Positions 49,509-57,433 of a DNA stretch of 64,000 nucleotides are shown here, piece after piece. The DNA lies in assembly GCA_963815045.1 (NCBI GenBank), contig CAWFET010000001.1, forward strand, positions 124,001-188,000, in the 5' to 3' direction. Below the pieces are notes generated by a model that saw nothing but the letters and a program-made list of their open reading frames with translations, was not told the origin of the DNA and made no database searches. Numbering within the stretch: the stretch's first letter is position 1; the number at the start of each line of letters is the position of its first letter. This DNA is from DASUPK01 sp963815045 (GTDB lineage Bacteria; Actinomycetota; Thermoleophilia; Solirubrobacterales; 70-9). Made by a program: the position numbers and the translations under genes.

Positions 49509-50465
49509 GGCGCCGAGCGCGTCCAGCTCTGCCCTGACCATCAGCTCGACCACCTCCTCGAAGGAGACCTTGGCCTCCCAGCCGAGCACCTCCCTCGCCT
49601 TGGTCGGGTCGGCGACGACCTCCTCGATGTCCGCCGGCCGGACGAGGTCCTGGTCGATTCGCACGTGGTCCTCGCGCCGCAGGTCGACGCAGGCGAACGC
49701 CGCCTCGACGAAGTCATCGACCGAGTGGGCGGTGCCGGTCCCGATCACGAAGTCCGTGGGCTGCTCCTGCTGGAGCATCAGCCACATCGCCTCGACGTAC
49801 TCTTTGGCGTAGCCCCAGTCGCGGCGCGCCTCGAGATTGCCGAGGACGAGCTCGTCCGCGAGCCCGAGCTTGATCCGCGCGACGCCCTGGCTGATCCGGC
49901 GGGTGACGAAGGACTCGCCCCGCCGGGGGCTCTCGTGGTTGAAGAGGATCCCGGAGCTCGTGTAGAGCCCGAAGCTCTCGCGGTAGTTGATGGTGATGAA
50001 GTGGCCGTACACCTTGGCGACCCCGTACGGGCTGCGGGGGTAGAACGGCGTGCTCTCGCTCTGCGGGGTCTCGCGGGCGCGGCCGAACATCTCCGAGGAG
50101 GAGGCCTGGTAGAAGCGCGCCTCCGGGCAGACCTCGCGGATGCCCTCGAGCAGCCTGGTCACCCCGACCGCGGTGTACTCGGCGGTCGCGACGGCCAGCC
50201 GCCACGACTCCGCCACCGAGGACATGGCGGCCAGGTTGTAGACCTCGTCCGGCTGCGATTGCCGCAGCACGTCGACGAGGGAGGACTCGTCGAGGAGATC
50301 GCCGGAGTGGAGGCTGAGCCGCTCGACGATCGCCTCGAGCCGCTCGAAGCGGCGGTCGGTGGAGCCATGGACAAGGCCGTGAACCTCGTAGCCCTTCTCG
50401 AGCAGCAGCTCCGCCAGGTAGCTCCCGTCCTGCCCGCTGATGCCCGTGATCAGCGCGCGCTTCAC
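49500..50465 (-). CDS. GDP-mannose 4,6-dehydratase-like protein, second copy
   Basis: A 321-residue SDR from GTG 50465: KRALITGISGQDGSYLAELL, HGLVHGSTDRRFERLEAIVE, YNLAAMSSVAESWRLAVATA, FYQASSSEMFGRARETPQSE, SPYGVAKVYGHFITINYRES and RDWGYAKEYVEAMWLMLQQE. It is a Gmd-family member but lacks the RRSSSFNTHRIDHL region of the copy at 21250; the corresponding stretch is HGSTDRRFERLEAI. This suggests a related but different activity, such as the GDP-6-deoxy-lyxo-hexulose reductase (Rmd)-like or a divergent dehydratase. It overlaps the GT4 gene by 4 bases. Confidence 0.85.
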   Translation of the reverse strand: MKRALITGISGQDGSYLAELLLEKGYEVHGLVHGSTDRRFERLEAIVERLSLHSGDLLDESSLVDVLRQSQPDEVYNLAAMSSVAESWRLAVATAEYTAVGVTRLLEGIREVCPEARFYQASSSEMFGRARETPQSESTPFYPRSPYGVAKVYGHFITINYRESFGLYTSSGILFNHESPRRGESFVTRRISQGVARIKLGLADELVLGNLEARRDWGYAKEYVEAMWLMLQQEQPTDFVIGTGTAHSVDDFVEAAFACVDLRREDHVRIDQDLVRPADIEEVVADPTKAREVLGWEAKVSFEEVVELMVRAELDALGASA

Positions 50466-51655
50466 GGGACCGCGAGCTCCACGCGCTCGAAGGGCATCTC
50501 GAGCGCCCGCTCGTAGCCGTCGAGCGTCCGCTCCGCCACCCGCTTCCAGGTGTGGAGGGCGACCCGCCGGCGGGAGCGCTCGCGCAGGGCGTCGAGCTTC
50601 CCGGGCGTCTGGAGTGCGTCGAGGATGCAGCGGGCGATGTCGCCCGGGTCGGTCGGATCGAAGGTCGCGTCGAGGTCGCCGAGGAGCTCCGGCATCGCGG
50701 AGGTGTTGCTCGACGCGACCGGGGCGTCGCAGGTCATCGCCTCGAGGATGGGCAGGCCCGCGCCCTCGTACAGGGAGGGGAAGACGAAGAGCTCGCAGCT
50801 GCGGTAGAGCGCGGCCAGGACGCGATCGGAGACGAAGCCGGTGAGCAGCAGGTTGCGGGACTCGATGCCGAGGCGGCGGGCGAAGATCCGCAGGGTGAAG
50901 CGCAGGTGGTGGGCGAGCTTGCAGGCGATGACGAGCTGGTGGGCGTCGCGCACCTCCTGGGGCAGCTCGGCGTAGCCGCGGATGGCGCCCTCGAGGTTCT
51001 TGCGGTAATCGACGCCGCCGACGTAGAGCAGGAAGCCGGGGCGGACCTTCGGCAGCTCCGCACGCAGGATCGAGTCCGCGTCCCCGCGCGTGGCGACCAG
51101 TGAAGAGAACCGGTCCGAGACGCCCGAGTCGATCACCGTGATCCGCTCCTCCGGCACGTTCAGGTGCTCCATCGCGTCGTCGGCCGTCTGCTGGGAGATG
51201 GTCAGGATCTGCTGCGCGGAGCCGAGCAGGCCCAGGCGCGCGATCCAGGCCGTCGCCATGTACCCCCAATCCGCGTTGTAGCGCTCCCGCATGATCAGCG
51301 GGATCAGGTCGTACAGGGTGATCACGAGGCGCGAATCGCGGCTCCAGCGCGGCCAGATCTCCTCGAGGTCGAGCTCGGCCTCGAACGGCGACATCACGTG
51401 GTAGAGCGGCGGAACGCCGCCGGCGGGCCCGCGGTCGCGCGTCTGCCAGGCCGACTTGCCGGAGTCGCGGAGCGGCTCGGCCGTCGGGGGCACCGGCACG
51501 TCGGGGCTGAGCCCGATCCCGCCGATGGTCTCGGGAGCGAGCTCCAGCAGGGCCCGGGCGTGCTCGGTCACATAGCGGGCGATGCCGCGCTCGGCGTGGC
51601 CGACGCTCTGGGTCCCGCGAGCGTCGAGCCAGACGGACCCCGGATCGAGCTTCAT
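50462..51655 (-). CDS. Family 4 glycosyltransferase
   Basis: A 397-residue GT4: VWLDARGTQSVGHAERGIAR, LVITLYDLIPLIMRERYNAD, ILTISQQTADDAMEHLNVPE, LLYVGGVDYRKNLEGAIRGY, LTGFVSDRVLAALYRSCELF and FPSLYEGAGLPILEAMTCDA (the E-x7-E donor site). YDLIPL and ISQQTADDAM with VGGxDYRKN are typical of the mannosyl/fucosyl-transferase-like branch. Translation of the next gene, the second dehydratase, overlaps its stop, which suggests a shared sugar pathway. Confidence 0.87.
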   Translation of the reverse strand: MKLDPGSVWLDARGTQSVGHAERGIARYVTEHARALLELAPETIGGIGLSPDVPVPPTAEPLRDSGKSAWQTRDRGPAGGVPPLYHVMSPFEAELDLEEIWPRWSRDSRLVITLYDLIPLIMRERYNADWGYMATAWIARLGLLGSAQQILTISQQTADDAMEHLNVPEERITVIDSGVSDRFSSLVATRGDADSILRAELPKVRPGFLLYVGGVDYRKNLEGAIRGYAELPQEVRDAHQLVIACKLAHHLRFTLRIFARRLGIESRNLLLTGFVSDRVLAALYRSCELFVFPSLYEGAGLPILEAMTCDAPVASSNTSAMPELLGDLDATFDPTDPGDIARCILDALQTPGKLDALRERSRRRVALHTWKRVAERTLDGYERALEMPFERVELAVP

Positions 51656-51656
51656 G

Positions 51657-51980
51657 TCAGCCGGCGTGGGGACGGGCCTCGAGGGGCTCGTCGTCCTCGT
51701 CGCCGGAGCGCTCGCGGCGCTCGATCAGCTCGCGCAGGGCGACGAGCTCGCGCTCGATCGCGGCCAGGCGCGCGTCGAGCGCGCGGACCTCCCCACCCAG
51801 GTGCGTCATCGCCTCGACCGAGGCCGACCCGAGCCGCTCGGTCTGCTGGTCGATGTGCTGCAGGCGGTCCCGGAAGACGACCTGGTTGAACGTGCTGAGC
51901 ATCCGGCGCAGAGCAGAGAGCAGCCCCACCAGCGCGCGCTGGAGCACGGAGACTGCGCCCTTGTCGGATCCGGTGTCCAT
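51657..51980 (-). CDS. Small coiled-coil protein
   Basis: A 107-residue protein: VLQRALVGLLSALRRMLSTF is an amphipathic or membrane-skimming helix, then RDRLQHIDQQTERLGSAS and a heptad-rich stretch HLGGEVRALDARLAAIEREL with VALRELIERRERSG. The tail is acidic (GDEDDEPLEA). A coiled coil of about 50 residues is likely. It sits between two GT4 genes with 1- and 19-base gaps. It could organise or tether glycosyltransferases; no family recognised. Confidence 0.65.
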   Translation of the reverse strand: MDTGSDKGAVSVLQRALVGLLSALRRMLSTFNQVVFRDRLQHIDQQTERLGSASVEAMTHLGGEVRALDARLAAIERELVALRELIERRERSGDEDDEPLEARPHAG

Positions 51981-51999
51981 GTCGCGAAAAGGCCTGCGT

Positions 52000-53232
52000 T
52001 CAGGCGGGAGGCGGAGCCGCCAGAAGGATACGGTCTTCCTCTGCAAGGCTCCGCCCGCCGATCCGGCGGTAGTGGGCGCGGAAGAGGCGCGCGGTCTTCT
52101 CCCAGCTGAAGAGCTCGTCGCGCTGACGGCCTCGGTTGGCCAGATCCCGCCGCAGGGCCTCGTCGGTCCAGATCCGCTGCGTCGCATCCGCGATCTGCTC
52201 AGTGCTCTCCGGGTCGAAGATCAGACCGGCGTCGCCGACCAGGTCGGGCAGGCCGGTGGCCGACGAGGAGGCGACCGGAAGTCCGGCCGAGAAGGCCTCG
52301 CAGACCGGGAGCCCCCAGCCCTCGAAGCGGCTGGGGAACACGAGTGCCGTGGCGAGCTGGTAGAGGGCGCGGAGCTCCTTCGTGCTGACGAACCCGGGGA
52401 AGATCGCCGCGGTCTCGAGGCCGAGGTCGCGGGCGCGGGCCTGGACCCGATCAAACTCGCGAGCCGCGCCCCCCGAGCAGACCAATGGGATCGCTTCGCC
52501 CGTCCGCTCACGGATCAATGCGAGCGCCTCGAGCAGCGCCTCATGGTTCTTGTGCGGCCAGGGCTTCGCCGGGTAGAGCAGGAAGTCGGGCGGCAGCTCG
52601 AGCCGCCCGCGGATCTCCTCCAGGTCCTCGGCGCTGGGCGCCGGGTACTCCGGCAGGACCGACGCTCCCGGCACGACCCAGACCTTCTCCTCCGGCAGGT
52701 CGTAGCTCTCGATGAAGTCGCGGCGGCCCCAGGAGGTCATCGCCACGACCGCCTTCGCGCGTTCGCAGTGGGTGCGGTAGATCATCTCCCTCCGCTCGTA
52801 GGCCCAGTGCGAGAAGTTCTCGGGCAGGTGGACGTGCTGGAGGTCATGCGGTTGGTAGAGGCTCGGCACGTCGGTGGCGAAGGCGTCCTGAAAGGGGAAG
52901 TGGATGACGTCGATGCCCTCCTCCTCGACGGTCCCGTCGGAGTCGCGAACCGAGTGACGGGCCCCGATCACGGGTTGGCGCTCCCGCAGGGCCTGCCTGA
53001 CGGCGCGCGCCTTCCGCCGCGTATATCCGAGCCGGGGGTGAAGCGGGCGGCACGGACCCTCCATGTACGGGAGCAGCCATTGCTCGTGCTCGGGGTAGGT
53101 CAGGAAGAGGAACTCCTCGTCGCCGTCGGGGAGCCTTGACAGGCCGGAGGCGACGCCGATCACGACCTGCTCCACACCGCCGAATCTCCCGGTGTCGATG
53201 CGGGCATCGATGCAGACTCGCAGCGCGCTCAT
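52000..53232 (-). CDS. Family 4 glycosyltransferase
   Basis: A 410-residue GT4 from ATG 53232: LRVCIDARIDTGRFGGVEQV, HFPFQDAFATDVPSLYQPHD, VVAMTSWGRRDFIESYDLPE, LLYPAKPWPHKNHEALLEAL, FPGFVSTKELRALYQLATAL and FPSRFEGWGLPVCEAFSAGL (donor E-x7-E). Full length with both Rossmann halves. It is divergent from the GT2 gene at 53260 across 27 bases that contain TATA-rich sequence. A member of the 53232-to-49500 operon. Confidence 0.87.
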   Translation of the reverse strand: MSALRVCIDARIDTGRFGGVEQVVIGVASGLSRLPDGDEEFLFLTYPEHEQWLLPYMEGPCRPLHPRLGYTRRKARAVRQALRERQPVIGARHSVRDSDGTVEEEGIDVIHFPFQDAFATDVPSLYQPHDLQHVHLPENFSHWAYERREMIYRTHCERAKAVVAMTSWGRRDFIESYDLPEEKVWVVPGASVLPEYPAPSAEDLEEIRGRLELPPDFLLYPAKPWPHKNHEALLEALALIRERTGEAIPLVCSGGAAREFDRVQARARDLGLETAAIFPGFVSTKELRALYQLATALVFPSRFEGWGLPVCEAFSAGLPVASSSATGLPDLVGDAGLIFDPESTEQIADATQRIWTDEALRRDLANRGRQRDELFSWEKTARLFRAHYRRIGGRSLAEEDRILLAAPPPA

Positions 53233-53259
53233 CCGCGCCCCGCTATACACGCCGACGAC

Positions 53260-54264
53260 ATGGCCGCCTCCGAGCCGAAGGTCTCGATCGTGATCCCGAA
53301 CCGCGACGGCGCGACGCCGCGCGAAGGGCTGACGTTCCTCGACATGGTCCGGGACACCCTGGCCGAGCAGAGTTTCCGCGACTTCGAGGTGATCGTCGTG
53401 GACAACGGCTCCTCCGACGGCTCGGTCACCCAGCTGCGGGAGCGCTGGCCCGACGCCACCCTCATCGAGCTCGGCGAGAACCGCGGCTTCTCGGGCGCCG
53501 TCAACCCCGGCATCTCCGCAGCCAGGGGTCCGTACGTGGCTCTGCTCAACACCGACATCGAGCTCTCACCGGACTGGCTCGATCTGCTGGTCTCCGAGCT
53601 CGACCGCGACCCGCGACTCGGTTTCGTCACGGGCAAGATCATGCGGTTCGACGATCGGGATGTGATCGAGCAGGCGGGACATGACTTCTACACGTGCGGC
53701 CGGTTCGAGCCCCGCGGGCTCGACGAGCGCGATGAGGGACAGTACGACGAACGGCGGGCGACGCCGGTCGTCTCGGCCGCCGCGGCGCTCTACCGCCGGG
53801 CGGCACTGGAGGAGGCCGGCCGGTTCGACGAGGACTACTTCCTCTACTGCGAGGACGGAGACGTGTGCCTGAGGATGCTGCTGCTCGGCTACTCGGGCCT
53901 CTATGTGCCCGAACCGAAGGCGTTCCACGTCCGGGGCGGGACCGTCGGGCCGGCGACCGACCTGCCGCGCTTCTATCTGGTGCGGAACGGCCTGATCACG
54001 CTGCTCAAGGACATGCCGGCCTCGGTGCTGCTGCGGGCGATGCCGAAGATCGCTCTCTACAACTGGGGAGCGCTGATGGCCGGGCGACGGGAGGGCTACG
54101 CCCGCCGGGTCCTGAGCGCCTTCGCCTCGTTCGTGCGGATGATCCCCGGGACCCTGCGAAAGCGGCGGCGGGTCCAGCGCGGCAGGGCCGTGGCCCCGCC
54201 GGCCTTCTCGGAGCAACTGAGCACGGGCTATCCGTTTCCGAGCCGGATCGGGCGGCTGCTCTGA
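53260..54264 (+). CDS. Family 2 glycosyltransferase (rhamnosyltransferase-like)
   Basis: A 334-residue GT2: PKVSIVIPNRDGATPREGLT, VIVVDNGSSDGSVTQL, NRGFSGAVNPGISAARG, ALLNTDIELSPDWLDLLVSE, FDEDYFLYCEDGDVCLRMLL and PEPKAFHVRGGTV. It has the NGSSDGS and NTDIELSPDWL pattern of WbbL/RfbF rhamnosyltransferases. A short basic C-terminal tail follows one hydrophobic patch. The stop overlaps the ATG of the next gene (TGATGG). Confidence 0.87.
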   Translation: MAASEPKVSIVIPNRDGATPREGLTFLDMVRDTLAEQSFRDFEVIVVDNGSSDGSVTQLRERWPDATLIELGENRGFSGAVNPGISAARGPYVALLNTDIELSPDWLDLLVSELDRDPRLGFVTGKIMRFDDRDVIEQAGHDFYTCGRFEPRGLDERDEGQYDERRATPVVSAAAALYRRAALEEAGRFDEDYFLYCEDGDVCLRMLLLGYSGLYVPEPKAFHVRGGTVGPATDLPRFYLVRNGLITLLKDMPASVLLRAMPKIALYNWGALMAGRREGYARRVLSAFASFVRMIPGTLRKRRRVQRGRAVAPPAFSEQLSTGYPFPSRIGRLL

Positions 54265-55185
54265 TGGACACGGCAGTGGCCCTGCTGCTCTTTCGCCGCC
54301 CCGAGGAGACGGCGCGGGTCTTCGAGCGGATCCGCGAGGCGCGCCCGAGCCGGCTGTTCCTGATCGCCGACGGGCCGCGGCCCGGCAACGAGGAGGATGC
54401 CCGGGGATGCGAGGAGGCCCGCGCGGTGGTGGAGCGGGTCGACTGGCCCTGCGACGTGGTGCGGGACTTCGCCGAGGAGAACCTCGGCCTGAAGAGGCGG
54501 ATTCCCAGCGGGCTCGACCGGGTCTTCTCCGAGGTCGAGGAGGCGATCGTGCTCGAGGACGACTGCCTTCCCCATCCGAGCTTCTTCCCCTACTGCGCGG
54601 AGCTCCTTGACCGCTACCGCGACGACGAGCGCATCGTGCACATCACCGGGAGCCAGCTCCTGCGCATTCCCCCGGCGGAGGCCAGCTACCACTTCTCCCG
54701 CTACCCGCATGTCTGGGGATGGGCGAGCTGGCGGCGGGCCTGGGACCTCTACGACGTCGACCTGGCCGACTGGCATGCCGACGACGAGGCGGAGCGGACG
54801 GCGCGGCTGCGCCGGATGTTCGAAGAGGAGGACGAGCAGGCGCTTCTGGGGCTGGGTCTGGGACCACTCGCCGGAGATCGACAACTGGGACGCTCAGTGG
54901 AGCTACGTCGGGCTGAGCCGCGGGCTGCTCAGCGTCAATCCGAATCGCAACCTGATCTCCAACATCGGCTTCAGCGAGGACGCGACGAACGCGATCGCTG
55001 ACCCGCTCGGCATCGCGGCCCGGCCGCTCGAGGGGACCGAGTTTCCGCTCGAGCATCCGGCTGAGGTGAGCCGGGACGTGGAGGCCGACGCGCTCGCCTC
55101 GAAGTTCTTTCGCCGCCCGGCGCCGCCGCTGCTCGGCCGCATCGTGGAGCGTCTGCGTGCGTTGCGAGCGGGGGTCGGCCGCTAG
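54264..55185 (+). pseudogene. Glycosyltransferase-like gene with an apparent +1 frameshift
   Basis: From ATG 54264 the frame reads TAVALLLFRRPEETARVFER, EEAIVLEDDCLPHPSFFPYC, IVHITGSQLLRIPPAEASYH, RYPHVWGWASWRRAWDLYDV, as in GNT-I-like hemolysin/GT2-like proteins of glycan clusters. Near 54840 this frame degenerates, and the next frame continues the family pattern (FWGWVWDHSPEIDNWDAQWS, LSVNPNRNLISNIGFSEDAT, FPLEHPAEVSRDVEADALAS) to the stop at 55185. The switch needs one base removed around GCAGGCGCTTCTGGGG (about 54838-54852). It is either a real inactivating indel, a programmed shift, or an assembly error. The protein would otherwise be about 306 residues. Confidence 0.7.
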
Positions 55186-55188
55186 CCT
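55183..55188 (+). promoter_or_regulatory. Putative -10 element of a leaderless promoter (TAGCCT)
   Basis: TAGCCT lies 6 bases before ATG 55195 and shares its first three bases with the stop of the frameshifted gene. Confidence 0.45.
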
Positions 55189-55194
55189 TCGCCC

Positions 55195-56166
55195 ATGGCA
55201 TCCTCGTCGCCAGATCCGGGCTTCTGGTCGGGCAAGTCGGTCGCCGTCACCGGCGGCGGGGGCTTCCTCGGGCGGCCCACCGTCGGCCTGCTCGAGGAGC
55301 TGGGCGCGGAGGTGCGAACGATCCGCTCCGCCGATTTCGACCTGCGCGACCGGGCCGCCTGCTTCGAGGCGCTCGAGGGCGCCCAGGTGGTCATCCACCT
55401 CGCCGCCAACGTGGGGGGCATCGGCTACAACCGGCGCAACCCAGGCCCGCTCGCCCACGACAACCTGGCGATGGGGTTGAACGTCTTCGAGGCCTGCCGG
55501 GAGCTCGAGACCGAGAAGCTGGTCGCGGCCTGCTCCGTCTGCGCTTATCCGAAGATCACGCCGGTCCCGTTCCGGGAGGACAACATCTGGGACGGGTATC
55601 CCGAGGAATCGAACGCGCCCTACGGGCTGGCGAAGAAGATGCTGCTGGTGCTGAGCGACTCGTACCGACGCCAGTACGGGATGGACTCGTGCGCGCCGGT
55701 GATGGCGAACCTCTACGGCCCGGGCGACAACTTCGACCTCGAGGACTCGCACGTGATCGCGGCGATGGTCCACAAGTTCGTGCTCGCGGCGGAACGCGGT
55801 GATCCCGAGGTGGTCCTCTGGGGAACCGGGAAGCCGTCGCGCGAGTTCCTCTACGTGGACGATGCGGCGCGCGCTCTCGTGCTCTGCGCCGAGAAGCTCG
55901 ATGTCTCCGAGCCGGTCAACATCGGCACGGGCAAGGAGACGAGCATCCGCGAGCTGGGCGAGACGATCGCGGAGCTCGCCGGGTTCGAGGGCAAGACGGT
56001 GTGGGACGACTCGCGGCCAGACGGCCAGCCGAAGCGGTATCTCGACGTCAGCAGGGCGCGGGAGCTGATCGGCTTCGAGGCCGAGACGCCGCTGAGCGAG
56101 GGACTGGATCGGACGATCGAGTCATTCCGCGCCGCCGGCCTGGCGACCGCCGGCTCCTCCGCCTGA
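55195..56166 (+). CDS. GDP-L-fucose synthase-like epimerase/reductase
   Basis: A 323-residue SDR: KSVAVTGGGGFLGRPTVGLL, VIHLAANVGGIGYNRRNPG, NVFEACRELETEKLVAACSV, SNAPYGLAKKMLLVLSDSYR (YxxxK), ANLYGPGDNFDLEDSHVIAA and REFLYVDDAARALVLCAEKL. The NVGGIGYN and YGPGDNFDxxxSHVI blocks identify the WcaG/Fcl family, which converts the Gmd product to GDP-L-fucose by epimerisation and reduction. With the Gmd at 21250 this gives a plausible GDP-6-deoxyhexose route. TAGCCT 6 bases upstream supports this ATG. Confidence 0.85.
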   Translation: MASSSPDPGFWSGKSVAVTGGGGFLGRPTVGLLEELGAEVRTIRSADFDLRDRAACFEALEGAQVVIHLAANVGGIGYNRRNPGPLAHDNLAMGLNVFEACRELETEKLVAACSVCAYPKITPVPFREDNIWDGYPEESNAPYGLAKKMLLVLSDSYRRQYGMDSCAPVMANLYGPGDNFDLEDSHVIAAMVHKFVLAAERGDPEVVLWGTGKPSREFLYVDDAARALVLCAEKLDVSEPVNIGTGKETSIRELGETIAELAGFEGKTVWDDSRPDGQPKRYLDVSRARELIGFEAETPLSEGLDRTIESFRAAGLATAGSSA

Positions 56167-56169
56167 TCG

Positions 56170-56853
56170 TTGGCTGAGACGCTTCGCGACCTCGCGTCGG
56201 AGATCACTGAGTGCACGCTCTGCCCGCGCCTGGTCGAGTGGCGTGAGCGAAGCGCGGCCGAGCCGCCGCGGCGGTACCGGGGGGAGCGCTACTGGGCCCG
56301 GCCGCTCCCGGGGTTCGGCGATCCGCGAGCTCTGATCGCGATCGTCGGGTTGGCGCCGGCCGCACACGGCGGGAACCGGACGGGGCGGATCTTCACGGGG
56401 GACCGGTCGGGCGACTGGCTGTTCGCCGCTCTCCATCGAGCCGGGCTGGCGAACCAGCCGGAGTCCGTGGGCCGCGACGACGGGCTGCGGCTGCGGGGCG
56501 CTTACGTCACCGCCGTGAACCGGTGCCCGCCGCCGCAGAACCGGCCGACCACCGAGGAGCGGGACAGGTGCCTGCCGTATCTGGTCAGAGAGCTGCGGTT
56601 GCTGCGATCGGCGCGGACAATCGTCGCGCTCGGGTCCTATGCCTGGACAGGGACGCTTCTGGCGCTGGCCGAGCTGGGGGCGGAGGTGCCGAGGCCCAGG
56701 CCGCGGTTCGGGCACGGCGCGGAGGCGCGGATCGGCGAGTGGGCGCTGCTCGGCTGCTTTCACCCGAGCCAGCAGAACACCTTCACGGGGAGGCTGACCG
56801 AGCCGATGCTCGACGAAGTGTTCTCCCGGGCCGAGGCGCTCGCCTCCGGCTGA
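56170..56853 (+). CDS. Uracil-DNA glycosylase, family 5 (UdgB-like)
   Basis: A 227-residue protein: EITECTLCPRLVEWR supplies two iron-sulfur cysteines, IAIVGLAPAAHGGNRTGRIF is the family 5 motif (GLAPA with HGG), TGDRSGDWLF follows, NRCPPPQNRP gives the third cysteine, and GCFHPSQQNTFTGR is the conserved C-terminal HPSxxN block. It removes uracil and other deaminated bases from DNA. It lacks the active-site polar residue of family 4, as expected for family 5. TTG start, 3 bases after the previous stop. A housekeeping repair gene. Confidence 0.88.
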   Translation: MAETLRDLASEITECTLCPRLVEWRERSAAEPPRRYRGERYWARPLPGFGDPRALIAIVGLAPAAHGGNRTGRIFTGDRSGDWLFAALHRAGLANQPESVGRDDGLRLRGAYVTAVNRCPPPQNRPTTEERDRCLPYLVRELRLLRSARTIVALGSYAWTGTLLALAELGAEVPRPRPRFGHGAEARIGEWALLGCFHPSQQNTFTGRLTEPMLDEVFSRAEALASG

Positions 56854-56859
56854 GCCAGC

Positions 56860-56865
56860 GATACT
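56860..56865 (+). promoter_or_regulatory. Putative -10 element of a leaderless promoter (GATACT)
   Basis: GATACT is 7 bases before GTG 56873 of pgsA. The first base differs from TANNNT. Confidence 0.35.
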
Positions 56866-56872
56866 TGGCGCC

Positions 56873-57433
56873 GTGTTCCAGCTCAATCTGCCCAACGCGC
56901 TCACGCTGATCCGGATCCTGCTCGTGCCGGTGGTCGTGGTGGCGCTGCTGGACGAGACGCCGAATGGGGATGCGATCGCCGCCGGCGTGTTCGCGCTGGC
57001 TGCTCTCACCGACACACTCGATGGCTACATCGCGCGGAGCCGAGGCGCCATCACGACGTTCGGCAAGTTGATGGACCCGATCGCGGACAAGCTGCTGATC
57101 GCGGCCTCGCTGATCGCGCTGGTCTCACTCAATCGCCTGGCGGCGTGGATCGCGATGGTGATCATCGCGCGGGAGTTCGCGGTCACCGGGCTGCGGATGG
57201 TGGCCGCGGAACAGGGTGTGGTGATCCAGGCCAGCTGGATGGGGAAGGTCAAGACGATCCTTCAGGTGGCGGCGATCATCTGCCTGATCGCGGTCAATCC
57301 GGCGCCGCTCGGGGTGAACCTGCTGGTCTACGCGGCGGTCGCGGCCACCGTGATCAGCGGGGTGGACTACTTCTTCGGGTTCAGGCGGATGATCGAGGAG
57401 TCGCGGTCCTCGAAGAAGCCGGCTCGGACCTAG
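56873..57433 (+). CDS. pgsA: CDP-diacylglycerol-glycerol-3-phosphate 3-phosphatidyltransferase
   Basis: A 186-residue integral membrane enzyme with the CDP-alcohol phosphatidyltransferase signature DTLDGYIARSRGAITTFG continuing into KLMDPIADK (D-G-x2-A-R-x8-G-x3-D-x3-D). It makes phosphatidylglycerol phosphate from CDP-diacylglycerol. Hydrophobic segments LIRILLVPVVVVALLD, AASLIALVSLNRLAAWIAMV and VAAIICLIAVNPAPLGVNL are visible. Start GTG 56873. It ends overlapping the convergent folE2 gene by 4 bases. Confidence 0.9.
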   Translation: MFQLNLPNALTLIRILLVPVVVVALLDETPNGDAIAAGVFALAALTDTLDGYIARSRGAITTFGKLMDPIADKLLIAASLIALVSLNRLAAWIAMVIIAREFAVTGLRMVAAEQGVVIQASWMGKVKTILQVAAIICLIAVNPAPLGVNLLVYAAVAATVISGVDYFFGFRRMIEESRSSKKPART

